A DNA stretch of 64,000 nt from Algoriphagus boseongensis (GTDB taxonomy: Bacteria > Bacteroidota > Bacteroidia > Cytophagales > Cyclobacteriaceae): positions 186,001-250,000 of the forward strand of contig NZ_SNYF01000005.1 of assembly GCF_004362805.1 (NCBI RefSeq). Direction: 5' to 3'. The translations under genes were made by a program, and so were the position numbers. This document shows, one piece after another, positions 44,511-53,009 of this stretch. A model generated the notes under the pieces. The model worked only from the letters and a program-made list of their open reading frames with translations. It searched no databases and was not told where the DNA came from. Positions within the stretch are counted from its first letter, which is position 1; every line of letters begins with the position of its first letter.

Positions 44511-44852
44511 TTATTTGAGCTTTTCATTATTCCGATGTCTATCCAGATCCCTGATATTTTTTTTATCAAAATTCTTTTTCAAAGCCTGCGTTAGATCCAC
44601 ACCGGTTTGGTTTGCCAAACAAATTAATACCCAAAGCACATCAGCTAGTTCATCGCTCAGATCCTTGCCTTTATCGGACTCCTTGAAGGATTGTTCCCCG
44701 TAGGTTCTTGCCATAATCCTAGCCAATTCACCCACTTCCTCCATCAAGATGGTCATATTGGTCAGCTCATTGAAATAGCGTACGCCAACAGTTTTGATCC
44801 ACTGATCGACAAGTTCCTGAGCTTGGGAGAGGGTGATTTCTTGAGATTCCAT
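44511..44852 (-). CDS. MazG-like nucleotide pyrophosphohydrolase
   Basis: A 113-residue all-alpha NTP pyrophosphatase. The metal-binding EExxE motif is in LMEEVGELARIM and the ExxD motif in LSDELADVLWVLICLAN. Single-domain relatives hydrolyse (d)NTPs or house-cleaning substrates. The gene sits downstream of the DUF4136 operon on the minus strand. Confidence 0.88.
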   Translation of the reverse strand: MESQEITLSQAQELVDQWIKTVGVRYFNELTNMTILMEEVGELARIMARTYGEQSFKESDKGKDLSDELADVLWVLICLANQTGVDLTQALKKNFDKKNIRDLDRHRNNEKLK

Positions 44853-44874
44853 AATGATTCTTGTTTGTGGTTGA

Positions 44875-45447
44875 TTAGTTTTTGTGCTTGACAGGTAGTC
44901 TCATGAAAATCTGCTTGATGGCTCGCTGAAGGTCTTCTTCTAGGTTGGTTTCAAAAGATAGTTGCTCTTCTGCCCATCCTCTCCATAGGACTCTTCCGGT
45001 TTGGGTTTCGAGCATTTCTATGGTCAAAACACCCTCCTCGTACTGGTTGGCGATTACTTGTCCGCCAGATACCGGAACTGCTCCACCTACATAATAACCC
45101 GGTCCTCCAAAACCAATGCCCACGCTTACGGAAGGGGTTCGGTTGTAGCTTACCCGTTTTTCGATTTTAGTATCAAATTGAAAAACTACCTGAGGACTGA
45201 TTGTGTCCAGCTTAAAACCTTTTGCTCTAATTTCGGCATCGGCATGCTCCAAAATGAATCTGGCATAGCGCTTTTCGTTTTCCTGATCTTCGCTGATAAA
45301 GTGCTTGAGATTGACCCATGCATAGGTTTTATACTCATCAAACTTTTGCCCTTTAGGCTGATAAGAATAGGTTTTCATGACCGATCCACAGCCGGAAAAC
45401 ATTAGGAAAAATAGGATGGCGCAGAAAGATAAAAGGAGATTTCGCAT
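44875..45447 (-). CDS. DUF4136 lipoprotein
   Basis: A 190-residue lipoprotein (MRNLLLSFCAILFFLMFSGCGS, lipobox FSGC). DUF4136 marks are FDEYKTYAWVNLK and VLTIEMLETQTGRVLWRGWAEEQLS near the C-terminus, with a Gly-rich loop (VSVGIGFGGPGYYVGGA) in the middle. The ATG at 45447 is chosen for the signal sequence. It lies 67 bp downstream of the barrel-protein gene, with a terminator in between. Confidence 0.85.
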   Translation of the reverse strand: MRNLLLSFCAILFFLMFSGCGSVMKTYSYQPKGQKFDEYKTYAWVNLKHFISEDQENEKRYARFILEHADAEIRAKGFKLDTISPQVVFQFDTKIEKRVSYNRTPSVSVGIGFGGPGYYVGGAVPVSGGQVIANQYEEGVLTIEMLETQTGRVLWRGWAEEQLSFETNLEEDLQRAIKQIFMRLPVKHKN

Positions 45448-45463
45448 GGTTTTAAAGATAAAA

Positions 45464-45494
45464 AAACTCAGGAGATTAAATTTCCCCTGAGTTT
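45464..45494 (-). terminator. Terminator after the barrel-protein gene
   Basis: AAACTCAGG ... CCTGAGTTT with a T-run on the minus strand, just after the stop at 45515. Confidence 0.75.
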
Positions 45495-45514
45495 CATTTG
45501 AGGTGTAAAAGGAA

Positions 45515-46111
45515 TTAATTACCCATAAAAAGGTAACCGATGTTGATGGACAAGTAGTTTTGTCCGGCATCGAAATCACCTGCTTTGGTCACCACATTAT
45601 ACTTAGCTGCGACAGAAAGCGCTGCAAAAGTTTTGATTTTGTAATAAAATCCGATCTGTGGGGTAACTCCAAAGCTAAAAGCGTCCTGCTCCCAACGATA
45701 CAAGCCCATATCTGTGGCTCTTTGTGTATAGACTCCACCTACGGCTGCGCCGATAAATGGATTAAAATCACCTCCTGGTTTGAGGTAATAATCTGTGGCA
45801 AACATGAATGGAGCACTATTGGTATAGCGGTATTGCTTTCCACTGATAGATTGATTGTTCAAAGTATAGGTATCGTAAGGTTTTTCAGCATAGAAAACAT
45901 TCCATCCCACATAGAAGCCCACACCGATATTAGGTTGGACAAGTTTTCGATAGTCAAAGGTGATCCCTCTACCACTCACATTGGAGATATAATCCCCGAG
46001 ATTTCCGGTTGGAATCCCAATGGAGTAGGAGGTAGTGGTGAGACTTTGGGCCGAAAGGGTTCCCAACGACAAGGTCAATGCTATTACGGTAAGTATGAGA
46101 TATTTTTTCAT
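45515..46111 (-). CDS. Outer-membrane beta-barrel protein
   Basis: A 198-residue protein with a signal peptide (MKKYLILTVIALTLSLGTLSAQ) and alternating aromatic strands (VGFYVGWNVFYAEKPY, FSFGVTPQIGFYYKIKTFAALSVAAKYNVV, LSINIGYLFMGN). The C-terminal aromatic ends and size fit an eight-stranded OmpW/OmpA-type barrel. Its substrate is unknown. It is sandwiched between two DUF4136 lipoproteins, so the three probably share an envelope role. Confidence 0.78.
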   Translation of the reverse strand: MKKYLILTVIALTLSLGTLSAQSLTTTSYSIGIPTGNLGDYISNVSGRGITFDYRKLVQPNIGVGFYVGWNVFYAEKPYDTYTLNNQSISGKQYRYTNSAPFMFATDYYLKPGGDFNPFIGAAVGGVYTQRATDMGLYRWEQDAFSFGVTPQIGFYYKIKTFAALSVAAKYNVVTKAGDFDAGQNYLSINIGYLFMGN

Positions 46112-46119
46112 GGCCTCGA

Positions 46120-46734
46120 TTATTTGGTGTTTAGATAAGGAGATTGAACAAAGGCCTGGTCGATAGCTTTGGTCACTCGTGTGACATCATTGCTATTGGA
46201 CATCAGTCCATTGCCGACCATCAACCAAGCGGTGGGAGATTCTCCTACGATATTGGTATCATCTGGGTCACTGAAATTCAAAATTACCGTACCTGTCGTA
46301 TAAGCAGAGACGTTGTAGTAAGGTGGATAATACCAACCCCATCCCGGATACCAGCCTCCATACCACCAATCATACCACCAAGAATAAAATACCGTAGTAG
46401 ATTTGGTCGCAGATGGCGTCATGACCATATCGGGTTTTTGATTGATCCCTACACGGTTCCAACCGTAGTTTTGGAGATTGGAAGCGATGTTTTGGAGGAT
46501 AGGTTGGGCGAATTGATCCTTCATGTAGATGTAGGTCGTGTCTCCATCTTTGATCTCTACATCAATGACGATCTTGTCAGGCATGGCATAGGTAGATCTG
46601 GAGTTGAAGTCAAATTCTTCTTTTGAGGTAGTATAGACAATGTCTGTATCCTCATAGAACTGGATACCTCCAGGATAGCAACCGCCGAAAAAAGCCAGCA
46701 GGGCTACCCAAATGATTTGGCTTAGTTTTTTCAT
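46120..46734 (-). CDS. DUF4136 lipoprotein with aromatic-rich loop
   Basis: A 204-residue lipoprotein (lipobox FFGGC). DUF4136 segments are DFNSRSTYAMPDKI and GTVILNFSDP, with a C-terminal AIDQAF. The segment YSWWYDWWYGGWYPGWGW (around residues 117-134) is unusually rich in Trp, Tyr and Gly. Only 8 bp separate it from the barrel gene, so they are co-transcribed. Confidence 0.82.
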   Translation of the reverse strand: MKKLSQIIWVALLAFFGGCYPGGIQFYEDTDIVYTTSKEEFDFNSRSTYAMPDKIVIDVEIKDGDTTYIYMKDQFAQPILQNIASNLQNYGWNRVGINQKPDMVMTPSATKSTTVFYSWWYDWWYGGWYPGWGWYYPPYYNVSAYTTGTVILNFSDPDDTNIVGESPTAWLMVGNGLMSNSNDVTRVTKAIDQAFVQSPYLNTK

Positions 46735-46909
46735 TTATGATTTGGTTTAAATTTTCTCAATCAAAAGTAGCCAAACTATGCTTCACTACAGCAAGTTTAA
46801 AAATTAAAAAACAAGTCTATTTCGTTGAATCTTGGCAAATTACAGCCCTATTCTTTCCGCTTGGGATAATGATACACTCATCAGAAAAGAGGTCTTTAGA
46901 ATCTGTTAA

Positions 46910-48178
46910 TCAGGATTCCTGAATGACCTCAAGGAATCTATCGATTTCATCTTCCTGATTGTAAATATGAGTTGAAATCCGAATGGCATTTAACTTGGCT
47001 TCATGAATCAGTCTTACTCGAAAGCCTTCCCTGTTAATTGCATCAGCAAGTTCTTTGGAGTCCATATTTTTGGAGCGAAAGGTCACCATAGAAATCCTTG
47101 ATTCGGACTCTTCAGGCGTCAGTAAATCATAAGTTTTGGATAGTTCTTTGATCCCTTCATAAAGTCGGTCGCTTAACTCTTGAATTCTATTTTGGATTTT
47201 TTGTCTTCCGATTTCCTCATGAAATTTCGTGGCAGCCACCACTCCTGCAAATAAGGCCTTGCTCTGGGTTCCATAGTCGTATCGATGGGCTGTTTCTACA
47301 TACCCATTTAAAGTTGGAGGGTTGATTGTCATGTCCCATCCGGAATCTGAATAACCCCCGATTTGGATTGCTTGAAGTTGGTCAAGCATATCCTTTCTGA
47401 CATACAAAAAACCTGTTCCACTCGGTCCAAGGACCCATTTATGAAAACATCCAGCATAAAAATCGCATCCCAATTCTTCCAGATTCAAATCGAATGTTCC
47501 AGCACCATGAGCTCCATCAATAGCCGTGAAGATTCCTTTTTGTCGGGCAAACTCTGAAATTTCTTGAATTGGAAAGACCAAACCTGTGGTGCAGGTGACA
47601 TGAGGAATGGCAATTACCTTGGTTTTCGCAGTACAAAGGGATTTGATTAAATCGAAATTTTCAGCTTGGGTATTTTTGGGTTCAAAAGTTTTCAAAGTGA
47701 TCCCATGCAATTTGGCTCGGTTGAGCCAAGGTAAAGCGTTGCCGGCATGGTCATGGGAGGTGAGGATTACTTCATCCCCGGCTTTCAAAGGTAGGCCCCA
47801 AGCCATGATATTAATGCCTTCTGTGGTATTATGGGTTAGGGAAAGTTCCTCTGAGGATATTCTTAAAAAATTGGCTAGCTCCTTTCTTTCCTGATCTGAA
47901 TTCCCGTATTCTCCCGTGGTACTTACGTTCAGATTTACTTCTTCTAGTTTTTGTAAAACTGGAAAAGGGGCTGGACCAAATGTGCCATTATTGAAATAAA
48001 CACGGTTTTTGGACAGTGGAAAAGAGGATCTGACTAGCTGCCAGAATTCATTTTCTAGTAGGCTGTGATCTATTCGAAATTTTTGGTGGCTCTTAAAGTC
48101 CATACCCAAAATTCCAGGGAGAGCTATTCCGAATCCGAGTTTTTGAAGAAAGGTGCGTCTTGCATTCATATTCATCAC
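46910..48178 (-). CDS. Tat-exported class V aminotransferase family protein
   Basis: A 422-residue PLP enzyme related to isopenicillin-N epimerase and cysteine desulfurases. The N-terminus MNARRTFLQKLGFGIALPGIL is a twin-arginine signal. The PLP core shows HNTTEGINIMAWGL, IDGAHGAGTFDLNLEELGCDFYAGCFHKWVLGPSGTGFLYV (Lys of the HKW) and a C-terminal Arg region. Export of a folded PLP enzyme to the periplasm is unusual but consistent with Tat. Substrate unknown. Confidence 0.87.
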   Translation of the reverse strand: MMNMNARRTFLQKLGFGIALPGILGMDFKSHQKFRIDHSLLENEFWQLVRSSFPLSKNRVYFNNGTFGPAPFPVLQKLEEVNLNVSTTGEYGNSDQERKELANFLRISSEELSLTHNTTEGINIMAWGLPLKAGDEVILTSHDHAGNALPWLNRAKLHGITLKTFEPKNTQAENFDLIKSLCTAKTKVIAIPHVTCTTGLVFPIQEISEFARQKGIFTAIDGAHGAGTFDLNLEELGCDFYAGCFHKWVLGPSGTGFLYVRKDMLDQLQAIQIGGYSDSGWDMTINPPTLNGYVETAHRYDYGTQSKALFAGVVAATKFHEEIGRQKIQNRIQELSDRLYEGIKELSKTYDLLTPEESESRISMVTFRSKNMDSKELADAINREGFRVRLIHEAKLNAIRISTHIYNQEDEIDRFLEVIQES

Positions 48179-48308
48179 TTTTCAATTCAAAAAGCTAAGG
48201 AATCCTAACTTTCTTTTTATTCCGCCCATCCAAAATTTTGAATTTTCTGGAATTCTCAAGGCAAACTTGGGTCAAATTCGGATATTGGATAAGTAAATCT
48301 CTTGCCCT

Positions 48309-48686
48309 ATGATGAACCCCAAAGCAGAATCTGTTGAAGAATATTTGAGCTGGTACAAAAGCCCCATTCGGGAAAAGCTGGATCAAATGCGTGAAATTCT
48401 TCGAAAAGCACTTCCAGAAGCTAAAGAGGTGATTAGTTACCATATGCCAGCTTATCGGACTACTGAGGTTTTGGTCTATTTCGCAGGAGCAAAAAATCAC
48501 TTGGGATTTTACCCAACCAATTCAGGTGTTGAAGAATTTAAGAAAGAATTGGCAGGTTATGTGACTTCTAAAGGAGCAATTCAGTTTCCTTATGATCAGC
48601 CCTTGCCAGAGGAATTGATCATTCATATTGCGCTTTTTAGAAAAGAGGAGGCTCAAAGAAGAGCTGAACAAAAGAAGAAGAAATAA
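48309..48686 (+). CDS. DUF1801 family protein
   Basis: A 125-residue protein of the DUF1801 (YdhG-like) family: SVEEYLSWYKSPIREKLDQMREILRKALPEAKEVISYHMPAYRTTEVLVYFAGAKNHLGFYP with the YH and YP marks. It has been suggested as an iron chaperone fold by homology to frataxin-like proteins, but the function is not established. Convergent with the ABC gene, 3 bp apart. ATG at 48309 or 48312. Confidence 0.85.
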   Translation: MMNPKAESVEEYLSWYKSPIREKLDQMREILRKALPEAKEVISYHMPAYRTTEVLVYFAGAKNHLGFYPTNSGVEEFKKELAGYVTSKGAIQFPYDQPLPEELIIHIALFRKEEAQRRAEQKKKK

Positions 48687-48689
48687 TCC

Positions 48690-50165
48690 TCAGCTCAATT
48701 CAAAGGTTTTTGTCACTGCCTTTGGAATGTCTTCTTGGTAGTGACTGACATAAATAAGGGTGATCGGGATCTTTTCCAGAATTGCCTGGATGGTATCTCT
48801 GAAAATAATCCGCTGCATTTCATCCATTCCCTGGGACGCCTCATCCAAAATCAACAATTCTGGCCCCTTAACCAAGGCTCTTGCCAAAATGGCCCAACGT
48901 TGCTTTTCCAGCGGAACTCGATGAATTGATAAATCCGAGAAGGTTTGAAGATTAAATAGGGTTAGCCATTGATTGACTTTTGACTCTTGTTCAGGATTTA
49001 ATTTTTTAAACAATCCCATGGTATCAAAGAGGCCTGAAGCGATTACTTTTTTGACTGTTTGATTGGATGGGAAAAATCGAACTAACTCAGGGGCCACAAA
49101 TCCTGTAGGCCTTTTTACATCCCAGATGCTTTCTCCAGTACCCCTTTTTCTCCCGAAAAGGGAGAAGTTTTGGGAATAGGCTTGTGGGTTTTCCCCAATC
49201 AACAAACTGATCAAAGTGGATTTTCCGGAGCCATTTTTCCCTTTTAATTGCCAGCGTTCTCCAGGTTTAACTACCCAGTTTACAGAATTCAATATTTTCC
49301 TTTCCCCATAACCTATGCTGACATTTTCCAATTTCACCACAGATTCCGCATCAAATTCCGGGCTTTTCAAAAGGTACCCCAATAAGTTCATATCCCATGG
49401 CAAAGCATAGGCTTGAACTTGATTCAAATTGTAGTTTTTCCTTTCCAATGAAGCAGTAATTCCATCATTTGAAAGATTTGCGATATGCGTGATTCCATCA
49501 GGTATTTCATGGGAGGAGGTGGTAAGTAAAACCTGAATTCCCGAAGAAATAATTACTTTCAAAAAGTCCCCAAAAGCTTCCCTGCTTTCGGCATCAAGCC
49601 CGGTCATGGGTTGGTCCATCAGGTAGAGTAGTGGCTGTCTCATCAATCCCAAGGCCAAGGCAAGTCTCCGGGTTTCTCCGTTGGACAACTTCAAAATTGA
49701 CGAATCCAGAAGATGATCTAGACGTAAAAGTTTCGATACATTTTCCAGATTCCAAGGACCTGGAACAGCCGGTGAATTTTCTAAAATATACTCTTTGACC
49801 GAGGCCGCTTCATCTGCTTCTGAACTGTTAAAACGCTGTTGAAAATAGAAGTTCTGGAGGTTGGATTTGTTTCGAAATTTGTATTGCTGGGAGACATAAG
49901 AAATCAAATCCCGGAAGCTATGAACACTTCCTTCTGAAGTTTTTTTTGCTACATAGTCCTCAGCAAAATACCGGGAAATCTTTCCTTGTGATAGATGAGT
50001 GGTATCTCGAATAGTCTCCAAAAATGCGGTTAGCTCCTGACCTGAATTTCCTATTATCGCCCAATGTTGTCCAGATTCCCAAGTGAAATTCAGATTTCGA
50101 AAAGTGGTTTTTCCAAGAAAGTTGACCTGGGCTTGTGAGATTTGAAGGAGTACTTTGGGATTCAA
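48690..50165 (-). CDS. Tandem ABC ATPase (ModF/PhrA-like), asymmetric
   Basis: A 491-residue soluble protein with two ABC nucleotide-binding domains and no membrane segments. In NBD1 Walker A is degenerate (GNSGQELTAF, no Lys) and Walker B ends in Asp-Gln (LLYLMDQP), but the signature LSNGETRRLALALGL is intact. In NBD2 Walker A (GKNGSGKSTLISLL), Walker B (ELLILDEAS) and the H-loop (YVSHYQED) are intact, but the signature is replaced by RVPLEKQRWAIL. So exactly one composite ATP site should work. ModF-like proteins are stand-alone, with an unknown task. Its stop lies 3 bp from that of the convergent DUF1801 gene. Confidence 0.86.
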   Translation of the reverse strand: MNPKVLLQISQAQVNFLGKTTFRNLNFTWESGQHWAIIGNSGQELTAFLETIRDTTHLSQGKISRYFAEDYVAKKTSEGSVHSFRDLISYVSQQYKFRNKSNLQNFYFQQRFNSSEADEAASVKEYILENSPAVPGPWNLENVSKLLRLDHLLDSSILKLSNGETRRLALALGLMRQPLLYLMDQPMTGLDAESREAFGDFLKVIISSGIQVLLTTSSHEIPDGITHIANLSNDGITASLERKNYNLNQVQAYALPWDMNLLGYLLKSPEFDAESVVKLENVSIGYGERKILNSVNWVVKPGERWQLKGKNGSGKSTLISLLIGENPQAYSQNFSLFGRKRGTGESIWDVKRPTGFVAPELVRFFPSNQTVKKVIASGLFDTMGLFKKLNPEQESKVNQWLTLFNLQTFSDLSIHRVPLEKQRWAILARALVKGPELLILDEASQGMDEMQRIIFRDTIQAILEKIPITLIYVSHYQEDIPKAVTKTFELS

Positions 50166-50286
50166 GAACTTGTGGATTTTATAATATTCTCAAATTAGGT
50201 CTTTTGGCCTGAAATAGAAAAGTCTATAATTTTTACTTCAAATTAATTTCTAGATAGATATTTATATAATATTGATAATCAAATTA

Positions 50287-50327
50287 AAAAAGGTCTTTAT
50301 CGAAACTATCAATAAAGACCTTTTTTT
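50287..50327 (-). terminator. Terminator after the rlmD operon
   Basis: AAAAAGGTCTTTAT ... ATAAAGACCTTTTT, a long palindrome with poly-U on either strand, after the stop of the gene at 50330. Confidence 0.85.
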
Positions 50328-50329
50328 AA

Positions 50330-50707
50330 TCAATCATTCGGATAAGGGATGTACACAAAACTGGTGAACGCCCCATCGATAACGAAGAGGCAACAAAATT
50401 CATCCGGATCTTTGTATGCTTTTTTGAAATCCTCCAAGGCCTCCTCAGCGATCAATTTCCTTTGCACAAATTCATCTACGTAGGTGATGAAGTAATTCCA
50501 GTCCAAATCCTTTTCGGCCTTGCCGATAAAGATTTTTCCAATGGGTTGCATATCCTTGGAAATCGGGAAAATCGGATAGTCCGAAAAACCTCTAGATCGA
50601 ACCTGATAGGAGGCTTCCTTTAACACATCTGAAATCTTGACAAAGTCGCTAGTAATGGTGCCGAGATACTTTCCGCTGAGTTCGGGATCGTTGAAATCTG
50701 AGATCAT
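50330..50707 (-). CDS. Conserved hypothetical protein linked to rlmD
   Basis: A 125-residue acidic, soluble protein with a mixed fold (SDVLKEASYQVRSRGFSDYPIFPIS, FIGKAEKDLDWNYFITYVDEFVQRKLIAEEALEDFKKAYKDPDEFCCLFVIDGAFTSFVYIPYP). I do not recognise a named family. It overlaps rlmD by 4 nt, so it is translationally coupled to the rRNA methyltransferase, which hints at a role near ribosome maturation, but this is only context. Confidence 0.72.
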   Translation of the reverse strand: MISDFNDPELSGKYLGTITSDFVKISDVLKEASYQVRSRGFSDYPIFPISKDMQPIGKIFIGKAEKDLDWNYFITYVDEFVQRKLIAEEALEDFKKAYKDPDEFCCLFVIDGAFTSFVYIPYPND

Positions 50708-52110
50708 GATTTGAGGGTTAAGCGTACGACATTTTCTACGTGGTAGGTCTGTGGAAACATGTCCACAGGCTGGACTTTTTCCACCTGATATTTTTCTCCC
50801 AAAAGAGCCAGATCTCTTGCCTGTGTTGCAGGATTACAAGAGACATATACGATTGTAGGAGCCTCCAATCTAAGGAGCATCTGGACTACTTTTTCATCCA
50901 TACCAGCTCGAGGAGGATCGGTGATGATCACATCGGGTTTAGCATGATTGGCTATGAATTCATCATTCAGGATATCCTTCATATCTCCCGCATAGAAGAG
51001 CGTATTTCCAATCCCGTTGATTTGAGAGTTAAGCTTTGCATCTTCGATGGCTGCTTCGACATATTCCACGCCGATTACCTGCTTGGCTTGTTTCGCAACA
51101 AAGTTGGCGATAGTGCCTGTTCCTGTATACAAGTCATAAACTACTTCGTCTCCTTTAAGCTGAGCAAAATCTCTTGCCACCTTGTAAAGTTCGTATGCCT
51201 GTTCGGAATTAGTTTGGTAAAAGGATTTAGGTCCAATCCGGAATTTTAGACCTTCCATTTCTTCCTCGATATAGGGTAGACCTGAGAAAGTGACTAATTC
51301 CAAATCGTGGAAAGTCTCATTTCCTTTGGTATTGATCACATAAAGGAGTGAGGTAATGGCTGGAAATTTAGCTTTCAAAAAATCCATTACCAAGGTTATT
51401 GACTCAGGGTCATTTTCTCCGAACTGAACAATTACCATCGTCTGATTCGTGCTGGTGGTACGGATGATTAGGTTCCGAAGGAGTCCTTCTTGCTTTCTGA
51501 TGTCGTAGAAACTCAAGTTTTTTTCTCGGGCAAATTCCTTCAAGGTGTTTCTTACCTCATTGGAAAGGCCACCCTGCAGGTAGCAATGTTCGATATCGAT
51601 GATTTTGTCAAACATCTTGGGAATGTGGAAGCCCAAGGCATTTCTCTCGAATTCTTCCCCGGAATTGATTTCTTCTCGGGTCAGCCAGCGTGAGTTTGAA
51701 AAAGTAAAGTCGAGTTTATTTCTATAGTATTGAGTTTTGGCAGAGCCCAAAATCGGCATGACTTCAGGAATCGGAACTTTCGCAATTCGCTGAAATTGGT
51801 CGAGAACCTGCTGCCTTTTGTAGGTTTTCTGAAGGTCGTAATTGATGTGTTGCCACTTGCAGCCTCCGCAAGTTCCAAAATGGGAGCAGAAGGGCTCGAT
51901 CCGATCTTTGGAATACTCGTGGAAGTGAATAGCTTCCCCTTCCATAAAAGAACTCTTCCCCTTGGTAATCCGCACATCCACCACGTCTCCCGGCGCCACA
52001 TTGGAGACAAACACCACCTTTCCCTCATGATGTCCGACACATTTGCCTTCAGAGGCAATGCGTTCGATCGCAAGGTTAGTGATGACCTTATTTTTCATTT
52101 TTCTCGACAT
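50704..52110 (-). CDS. rlmD: 23S rRNA (uracil-C5)-methyltransferase RlmD/RumA-like
   Basis: Methylates U1939 of 23S rRNA by family. The 468-residue protein has an N-terminal TRAM domain (ITNLAIERIASEGKCVGHHEGKVVFVSNVAPGDVVDV), an Fe-S cluster binding motif CSHFGTCGGCKWQHI (about residues 74-88), and a SAM methyltransferase core with VVYDLYTGTGTIANFVAK and IITDPPRAGMD, ending in YVSCNPATQARDLALL where the catalytic Cys lies. All expected cysteines are visible, except that the fourth cluster ligand (a later Cys such as IEHCYLQGG) is inferred. Confidence 0.94.
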   Translation of the reverse strand: MSRKMKNKVITNLAIERIASEGKCVGHHEGKVVFVSNVAPGDVVDVRITKGKSSFMEGEAIHFHEYSKDRIEPFCSHFGTCGGCKWQHINYDLQKTYKRQQVLDQFQRIAKVPIPEVMPILGSAKTQYYRNKLDFTFSNSRWLTREEINSGEEFERNALGFHIPKMFDKIIDIEHCYLQGGLSNEVRNTLKEFAREKNLSFYDIRKQEGLLRNLIIRTTSTNQTMVIVQFGENDPESITLVMDFLKAKFPAITSLLYVINTKGNETFHDLELVTFSGLPYIEEEMEGLKFRIGPKSFYQTNSEQAYELYKVARDFAQLKGDEVVYDLYTGTGTIANFVAKQAKQVIGVEYVEAAIEDAKLNSQINGIGNTLFYAGDMKDILNDEFIANHAKPDVIITDPPRAGMDEKVVQMLLRLEAPTIVYVSCNPATQARDLALLGEKYQVEKVQPVDMFPQTYHVENVVRLTLKS

Positions 52111-52171
52111 GGGCGCAAAATTAGGGAAAAAGGGGGAGAAGACCTTTTGGCGATTAAAAACTCTGATTGCC

Positions 52172-52179
52172 TATCTTTA
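52172..52179 (+). promoter_or_regulatory. Possible -7 box for the SDR-helicase pair
   Basis: TATCTTTA, one mismatch from TAnnTTTG, 18 bp before the SDR ATG at 52197. Confidence 0.4.
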
Positions 52180-52196
52180 CCCATCAATTAATTAGC

Positions 52197-53009
52197 ATGA
52201 GATTCAAAAACCAAGTAGTCATCATCACCGGTGCCACCTCTGGAATCGGGGAAGCCTGCGCAGAAGTCTTTGGACGGGAAGGCGCGAAAATCGCCATCAC
52301 CGGCCGAAATCCTGAAAAGCTCCAAAAATCCTTAGCTAACCTTCAGTCAAAAGGAATCGAAGCGATCGCGATTCTCGCAGATGCAGCTTCGGAAAAGGAT
52401 AACCAAAAAATCGCCGAGGATACGCTCAAGCATTTTGGTAAAATCGACATTTTGATCAATAATGCCGGGATTGGGATGAGAGCCTTATTTCAGGATATGG
52501 ACTTGGAGGTTTTTCACAAAGTGATGGATACCAATTTCTGGGGGACTGTCTATGCTACCAAATATTGCCTGCCCGAAATCCTAAAGTCTAAGGGTTCGAT
52601 CATCGGTATTTCCTCGATCAATGGCTATCGGGGTACCCCAGCCCGAACAGCCTATACAGCCAGTAAATTTGCGATGAATGGATTTTTTGAATCCCTTCGG
52701 ACTGAGGTGATGAAAAAAGGAGTTCACGTTTTAGTTGTCGCTCCGGGCTTTACAGCTTCCAACATTCGAAATATTGCCTTGACCGCTGATGGGTCTTCTC
52801 AAGGGGAATCTCCTCGCGATGAAGGAAAAATGATGACTTCTGAGGAGGTTGCGGAGCATATTTTGAAAGCTACCCTGAAACGCAAGCGGGATATTGTGTT
52901 GACTTCTCAAGGGAAATTAGCCGTGTTTCTAAATAAGTGGATGCCGGGAATTCTCGACGGAATTGTCTATAATCAGATGGCAAAAGAAAAAGACTCGCCA
53001 TTCAAGTAA
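52197..53009 (+). CDS. Short-chain dehydrogenase/reductase
   Basis: A 270-residue classical SDR: VVIITGATSGIGEACAEVFG (TGxxxGIG loop), ILINNAGIGM (NNAG), GSIIGISSINGYRGTPARTAYTASKFAMNGFFESL (catalytic Ser, Tyr-xxx-Lys). The C-terminal helix VFLNKWMPGILDGIVYNQMAKEK is membrane-associating in related lipid-type SDRs. Substrate unknown. The next gene starts directly after the stop, so the two are co-expressed. Confidence 0.92.
   Translation: MRFKNQVVIITGATSGIGEACAEVFGREGAKIAITGRNPEKLQKSLANLQSKGIEAIAILADAASEKDNQKIAEDTLKHFGKIDILINNAGIGMRALFQDMDLEVFHKVMDTNFWGTVYATKYCLPEILKSKGSIIGISSINGYRGTPARTAYTASKFAMNGFFESLRTEVMKKGVHVLVVAPGFTASNIRNIALTADGSSQGESPRDEGKMMTSEEVAEHILKATLKRKRDIVLTSQGKLAVFLNKWMPGILDGIVYNQMAKEKDSPFK

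Noticed and set aside
46737..46922. A 61-codon plus-strand ORF in the gap upstream of a DUF4136 gene
   Set aside because: No recognisable domain, no signal or conserved pattern, and it overlaps the 3' end of the aminotransferase gene on the other strand; likely chance.
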